From: Gautieria morchelliformis
Taxonomy: Eukaryota > Basidiomycota > Agaricomycetes > Gomphales > Gomphaceae
NCBI GenBank assembly: GCA_015179125.1
Contig: WHVA01000051.1
Coordinates: 248,001-312,000, forward strand
Direction of reading: 5' to 3'
DNA length: 64,000 bases
Positions 57,007-64,000 of the stretch are shown piece by piece. Positions within the stretch are counted from its first letter, which is position 1; the number at the start of each line of letters is the position of its first letter. The notes under the pieces were generated by a model that was not told the origin of the DNA, ran no database searches, and worked only from the letters and a program-made list of their open reading frames with translations. The translations under genes were made by a program, and so were the position numbers.

Positions 57007-58882
57007 ATGCGACATTCCTTGACCACTGCACCGCCTGTCGAAGATTCTGCACCGCCTGTCGACGATTCTTTAGCAAGAGAAACAACCCATGCCCGTAGAG
57101 AGATTCGCCAGGAAAGCAATGATGCGTACAATCGACTACATTCCATCGCGGAAGACGCAGCGTTCATCTCTCGAATGGCCCACTTATATCCTACATTTAA
57201 GATGTATCGTACGCGAGTACACAGACTGACTCTGGACCATGGATACTCATTATGCTAATGTAGCGAACCTGCGATGTGGAGCATGGTATGTTGAACCTAA
57301 GCTCGTATGTACCCCGATCACTCGTACAGCTTGGCTGCAGTATGACTCTGCTGCAAGGGCCAAAGAGAACCCGTGTACTTCAAATCTACCGATGGCCATT
57401 TCGGCCAGTGGGCTTTTAATCTCCGGCGAGCAAATCTACACCTTCTAGACGCGATAACGCAATGTGGAGGGTACGTATATGACTTTATCGCATTGTAGAC
57501 CACTATCATGACACTCTGCTAACCCATACAGGGTCATTTTGGTGGATTCAACTCGTCGTGGAAAGCGGTTTCCCGACGCTTTGTCAAAAACCGTCCCCAT
57601 CTGGTGCGCCGTCATAAATTTGGCAGTCGCAAAAAGGTCCAATGGACCCTCGTGGACGGCCATGGAGTCCAAGGAGAATTATGGTTTATACACGCCGTCT
57701 GGCAGCGGTATAGCAGTCTACTGTCACATTTTGAATAATCAAGCTTACAAAAGCTAAAGTAAGTCGCAGTGAACATTCACAGATGGAATCTCGTTTGGAT
57801 GAATGGGCTGAAAAACTGCTGGTATGACTTTGGGACCTGGAATAGTGTCTTGAGCTTGATATATTCCCAGTCCTCGGAGTATTCAATTCCATGTCTACCA
57901 AAGCCGCTTCGTCCGATATGGATTACAGCTGATACCCAGACCATATTACCCTTGGACTCCCTTGATGTCTACCCCGTGGTTTGCGTTTCGGCTTCCAGGC
58001 TCGTACAGGAAGGTATAGAGCGTCGCTCAGCGGGGTACACGTATGTACAAGGCTCTGGCGACGACCATGAGTCTTGGAGTCAGGTGTGTTCGAATCAAGA
58101 TTAAGCCATTGCCCATCCCTGTTGATGCTATGGTGTTTAGGGCCTGACGCCAGAGCTGTATTGGCAAAACCACACCCAGATTCTAGCCGCCAGTCGCTCT
58201 ACTCTCTCAGTAGTCATCTCGTCGTTAGTGGCCTCTACCTATCAGAGCGACGACTTTACTGGCAGTCCCATTCTTGTGCCAGTGATCCCTGTAAAATCTC
58301 GCTTGGCAGTTGGCATGGCTCACTCCATGCCCAGTCTATCAGCCCTTTCATCTATGTCAGGCCGCAAAGTATATGTGTTTATGACGTCGCAGCCTGGCCC
58401 CCTGCCTGCTGTATCTTCCTGCCGCATTCTCCTCCTTCAAACCACACCAGGAAAGAAAGGCCAGCACAAACTTCTAACTGATGTTTTACCACAGTCACTG
58501 CATTTCATAAGGCACCATCTCGTCCACGGAGAAGATATTGCCGTGGTTTGCAATGATGGCAAAGACATATCGGTTGGCGTGGCAGTCGCGGCACTTTGTC
58601 TATTCTTTGATGACGAAGGCGTTTGTGTCGCAAACACAAATTCACCTGGAACTCGTACGTGGATTATGCTGATAATAATACAAAAATGACAGAAATCACT
58701 TCTAAGCAACCAAGGACACAGTCCGAAAACGCTTGCAATGGATCTTGGCCAACAATCCTCAAGCCAATCCATCTCGGACAACCCTCAAAAGGGTGAACGA
58801 ATATCTCATGTCACAGCCAAGACATCTCGATGCCACCCTTAGTGCTGTAGAGGGTGACTTGGAATCCAGTTTCAACGCCTGA
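57007..58882 (+). CDS. RIT1: initiator tRNA 2'-O-ribosyl phosphate transferase (Rit1)
   Basis: Adds 2'-O-ribosyl phosphate at A64 of initiator tRNA-Met, keeping it out of elongation. Eight exons (57007-57208, 57264-57304, 57358-57470, 57532-57707, 57760-57821, 57871-58083, 58141-58654, 58707-58882), all GT-AG, encode 498 residues. Landmarks are YNRLHSIAEDAAFISR, YPNLRCGAWYV, VYFKSTDGHFGQWAFNLRR, VILVDSTRRGKRFPDALSKT, PLRPIWIT, SWSQGLTPELYWQN and a C-terminal phosphatase-like domain (VVCNDGKDISVGVAV). After the usual C-terminal VNEYLMS the frame runs about 24 residues further, overlapping 72 bp of the oppositely oriented calpain gene. Complete. Confidence 0.94.
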
Positions 58883-61800
58883 TGCGTACGTTGAGGGGAC
58901 CAGAATGTAGTCCCCAGCTGTAACCTCGTTTTGAGCTATTAGGACGCCAGCAATGGCATCTGAATACGGGCCGGAGGTCAACACCTGACGACCGATGCCG
59001 CCTGCATTATCTAGCACAAAGAGGGTCGCATTTATTGCCACAGCCGGTGATGCATGCGATAGTTGCATGCGAACCCTGTGGATTGCAATAAGTATCTCGA
59101 TCCTTCGCACAGTTTCAGGAACGTACATAATATGCATAGGGGTCGGTACAGCGATTTTGATAGATGGATTCTGGTGATACCTGCCGAAGTTTGGCGAGCC
59201 CGCAGAATTTTCTTCCCGCCTACAAGGGTTGTCAAGTATTCGATCCTTGAGAACTGGAGCATACAACATACCAAGCGCCGCGAATTGTCTTCGTGTACAT
59301 CCCAGCTCCCTCCGCGGGCAACAACTCTAGATCAAAGGCTCGCAGAGAGGTCAAACAAAGTTCGAATGCGCCTTGTTGACGCGGTTCAAAAGATGAAACG
59401 ATCAGTGTATAATCGCCCGCTGGGAAACTATCAGAAACACGTATGGGGTCACAACGATAGCGTGCATACCTTTCAGATGCTGTTCACCATATGCAAATCC
59501 ATATGAGTAGGCACCCGTGTCAGCCACCACATCTCCCTCGATGAGCCTAAGCCAAGATGTCAGACTGTGGTTTGGCTTTCGGAAGTTCAGGTCTTACTCG
59601 GTGACACGCTGGCCATTGGACCAGATAATCTTCACGTTAAGTGGTAGCTCTTTCGGTCCTTTGACCGAAATACAGACTTGAGTGCGGTCATTTTCATTGC
59701 TGCCCTCCCCGGTAAGGTTTGGCCGCAACTGTAGTCGATACTGGGGGTTTGTCATGAATGTTGGATATGTATGATTACCACCGGAAGATCTGCTTGTAAG
59801 AGACCCGGTAACCTAAGACTAGCTCAGCAATGCCATAATCCTCACGAGGACCTCAAAAAGAATACCGTCTTGGAATGGACGGCATTATACGACCGATTCT
59901 CAATAACAACTTCTCCATGGGACAGGACGGTAATAGTATAGCGAACATCAGTATCTGATCCTTCAAGAGACGTGATGATTGACATTGCGGTATCCCCCTG
60001 GCCAGGTAACACTCTTTTCTGTGGCAGGGTTTCACTGTCATCACATCACAAATAAAGCAACCCTCGTACCAGGACATGTACGCTATCGGAGTATGTTCCC
60101 TAAAAATAGGTTGGGATTAAGCTCTGATAACTGAATGCAATACTCACATGCACAGAAGGCTTTTCGACTGAGTATAGAGGTTGCGGGTCATCATGTAGAA
60201 TCGTATTGAGCGAGATATAGTGTGGTCCTTCATATGTGGTAGTGATATGACGCGTGAGTAGGACCCATATATCTGCTTCCCGCTTCCCGCTTCCTCGCAC
60301 AACCAGACGAACTCTATTGGACACTGAACATAAATTTTAAGGAGGGGGCTAAGTATAGGAACAGAAGTAAACTATGTACCTGAGCGAATCTGGCTGGATG
60401 ATGATTTGCATGCTTTCCACAGCCTGATTGTGGAAATGAGTCAATCAGGAATGCCCGTGTTCAGATAACTAACCCATGCAGATAGAATTGGCAAGGAAAC
60501 AGCGACGGGTCCCAGCTGAGATGTATGGTGTTGAAGAGCAGGCACGTCTGCCGCCAAGTAAGACGTAGTGCTATTATGGACAATGACCAGAGTTCGGTGG
60601 AAGCATACATTAACCAACAACATACGAGTAGCGTCTCCATTGGTAATCCTCCCAGGTCCTGGCACCAACGGAGCAGATGACTTCAGCCAGGGATCAAGAA
60701 ACGTGATGTACCGCTCTGTGCCATCATCCTGCACATCTGAGAAATTACCATTAATAATATCTACCATGGATAAAACGACAGTACCTACCTAACACCGCAT
60801 AGTTATGCGCTGGGAGTAGATGATCATGTGATCTATCACTGAAACTCGAGGGTGTCCCGACAGTAACTAGACAGTGTCCTATATGAGTATGTGATGCGTA
60901 AGGCAGTGGTATGGTACAAAAACGGTTTTATCAGTTACCCTTTGAGAACCCATTCAAGATCCGGGTCCATGTCCCCTCCATACGAAATTCTGCGCTGTGA
61001 GTGACTATCGCGTGAGTCTTCAAACATAGGGAAAAAGTTAGACGTAATACCTTCGTATGTGAACGTGTTCTGGTATCCAACCGATAAGAGTGCTTCGAGT
61101 TTGAACGCTTAGGACCGACAAGCATTGAGAAGACTTTTACGATAGCTCACTGAAGGTCTGTTCCTGAATTTCTGGGAACGATGTTCGTTAACGAACAGTG
61201 CAATGTAGAGAGACGAGTACTCACGAGCCAGGAAAGTCGTATCCGCCCATAAGCTTCATGTACTACACACGGTAGTCTTGAACACTGCCAGAAACAGACA
61301 AGAGCGCGCCCTGGGCCACTCACAGCCTTTTCGATTAAAGGTGGCCACAACACATGTTTCTTCCCCGTAGACACGCCGAGGAGTTGGCCCGTCTCTAAGA
61401 AAGGAAGCGCGTCGTCAATAACTGTTCTTAGCCATGAGTTTAGAGATCCCTTTGTCAGTAACGTAGAGGGCCCACCAAGCTATAGAGATATTCAAACACA
61501 AGACAAGAGTGGCATGAATCAAGCTTACCTTCCGCCACGACCCATTCAGAAAGATGCGCACGGCATACCTACCGGACTTGGAAAGGACAGGAAGGCCGTT
61601 GCCATCTTGCGGGTGCAATGAAGATATCCCAAGCTATTCACTCATGGTCAGACGTGCCTCTCACCACAAGAGAAGATCTGACCGTTGATCCGAATCGCCT
61701 CTGGTGTCCGATGCATACAGATATCGCTGCTACGACGGAACAGTCGGTGACGACACATTGTACAAGGTCATCTGGCAGAAGAGTTGCGTCGAGTATACGC

Positions 61801-62422
61801 AGCGGTGGTGGTAGGACGGCGGCAGGCCGCTGCCAGCTGACAGACTCGGTTTTCTGAGCAGGGGCGAGCGCAGGCTGGCCATCAGGATCTCTGAAGCATA
61901 TATCCAAAGGTTCAGAGCAATGCCAGGCTTGTTGTGTATCATGCTCACCGATACACATCAGTAACACTTAATTGACCATCTACCTCCTGCCAGGGAGGGT
62001 ATCTATGGCGATTCACCAATGACGATCTATCAAGTATGTATGCCTGCTCCCCTGCAGTCCAATTTTATCAATAACATACGCGGCTACCCTTCGAGTGCGC
62101 GCAAGCTTACTCGCAGAGTATGGATTCGCCGTCACAGGACGAACGTCCTGCTTGACCCTTTTTATCTGCTCGGCCCGTTCGAGCGCCTTCCCAGCAGCCA
62201 TCTTACAAGTGGCTTTGGCACCTGCGTCTGGGAGAGTCTGTGCAAGATGAAGGAAAGACTCTGCGGCTTTGACATGGAGTTCAAACGCGGCGTCGAAGTC
62301 TTTGCTGAGCTCTTTTTGGGCCGCTTTCGTGCTTAGGGCCTGAGGAGAGGTCAACATCAGGAGAATCCCCCTACCTGCACTGTCCTTACCTGTGCTGCTT
62401 GGATTTCCTTGGCTGCCGACAT
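58811..62422 (-). CDS. calpain-like protease PalB/Rim13 (CAPN7-type)
   Basis: Cysteine protease of the Pal/Rim alkaline-pH pathway, which processes PacC/Rim101 on ESCRT. Twenty-two minus-strand exons give one 829-residue frame from ATG 62422 ([11 protein letters not shown]) to TGA 58811. The MIT domain is in exon 2 ([20 protein letters not shown]). The protease domain has catalytic Cys in VVTDCSVVA (exon 4, 61683-61890), [20 protein letters not shown], catalytic His in [10 protein letters not shown] (exon 11, 60789-60878) and FLDPW in exon 12, where CAPN7-type calpains usually have NPW. Two C-terminal C2-like/PBH domains follow ([37 protein letters not shown]). Introns are mostly 49-60 nt. 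The gene starts 176 bp after the subtilase stop, same strand, and overlaps RIT1 at its 3' end. Confidence 0.92.
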
Positions 62423-62598
62423 TACACGGCCGCGCCACTTGAGCGCCCGTAATATCACTCCCAACGAGCCAATCATAAGGTTCGGACCGCATGACAACTT
62501 CCTCAAGAAAAGAAAGAATACGTATACGATTGCTAAAATACACGATAGGGCATATCGATATCATGTCTATCCCATGCTGTCTCAGCTTTACAATCATC

Positions 62599-64000
<1,402 letters not shown>

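Noticed and set aside
58084-58140. tRNA B-box-like GTTCGAATC
   Set aside because: Lies in a RIT1 intron, with no matching A box or cloverleaf.
61480-61528. Apparent frame clash in the calpain after SWRK
   Set aside because: Resolved by using the acceptor at 61480 (49-nt intron) instead of one nearer the VIDDALP motif; the frame then stays open through all 22 exons.

Overview
The window looks like an intron-rich filamentous basidiomycete, probably an Agaricomycete. The reasons are five class I hydrophobin genes, many 50-60 nt GT-AG introns (22-23 exons in two genes), a PalB/Rim13-type calpain, chromodomain Ty3/Gypsy elements, Copia elements and a hAT-like element. I cannot name the species; Cantharellales/Ceratobasidiaceae is only a guess.

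Layout. (1) 1-15.0 kb is a retroelement graveyard nested four deep. An old minus-strand Gypsy gag relic is split by a minus-strand chromovirus (4037-14641). The chromovirus is split by a plus-strand Copia (7652-12233), which in turn holds a 1.03-kb solo LTR (9772-10803). Each of the three insertions has a perfect 5-bp target duplication. (2) 15.2-30 kb is a segmentally duplicated hydrophobin array with four plus-strand hydrophobins (17888, 20858, 23887, 27236). They sit among repeated upstream and downstream blocks, two decayed DUF3494 (ice-binding-like) genes and two decayed MYND-finger gene fragments. (3) 31.7-38.7 kb is a gene island: an intact 23-exon neutral ceramidase, a fifth hydrophobin on the minus strand, and an intact MYND-finger gene that is the full-length relative of the relics. 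(4) 39.4-56.8 kb is a second transposon block interrupted by one host gene for a Lys-rich basic protein (42217-43061). It holds Gypsy and Copia fragments, four more copies of the solo-LTR family (one inserted inside another in opposite orientation), a Copia solo LTR and a 1.1-kb hAT-like element with 8-bp target duplication. (5) 57.0-64.0 kb is compact host DNA: RIT1 (initiator tRNA modification) converges on and overlaps the calpain PalB/Rim13 gene, followed by a cerevisin-type subtilase that runs off the window.

Functionally, the hydrophobins are cell-surface amphipathic proteins, the calpain belongs to the alkaline-pH Rim/Pal pathway, the ceramidase acts in sphingolipid turnover, and the subtilase resembles vacuolar protease B. 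They do not form an evident pathway. The most unusual things seen are the hydrophobin/DUF3494/MYND segmental array, a ceramidase whose nucleophile serine codon is split by an intron next to a 9-nt exon, a 72-bp coding overlap between RIT1 and the calpain, and a self-nested solo-LTR palindrome. I saw no convincing tRNA, rRNA or CRISPR array.
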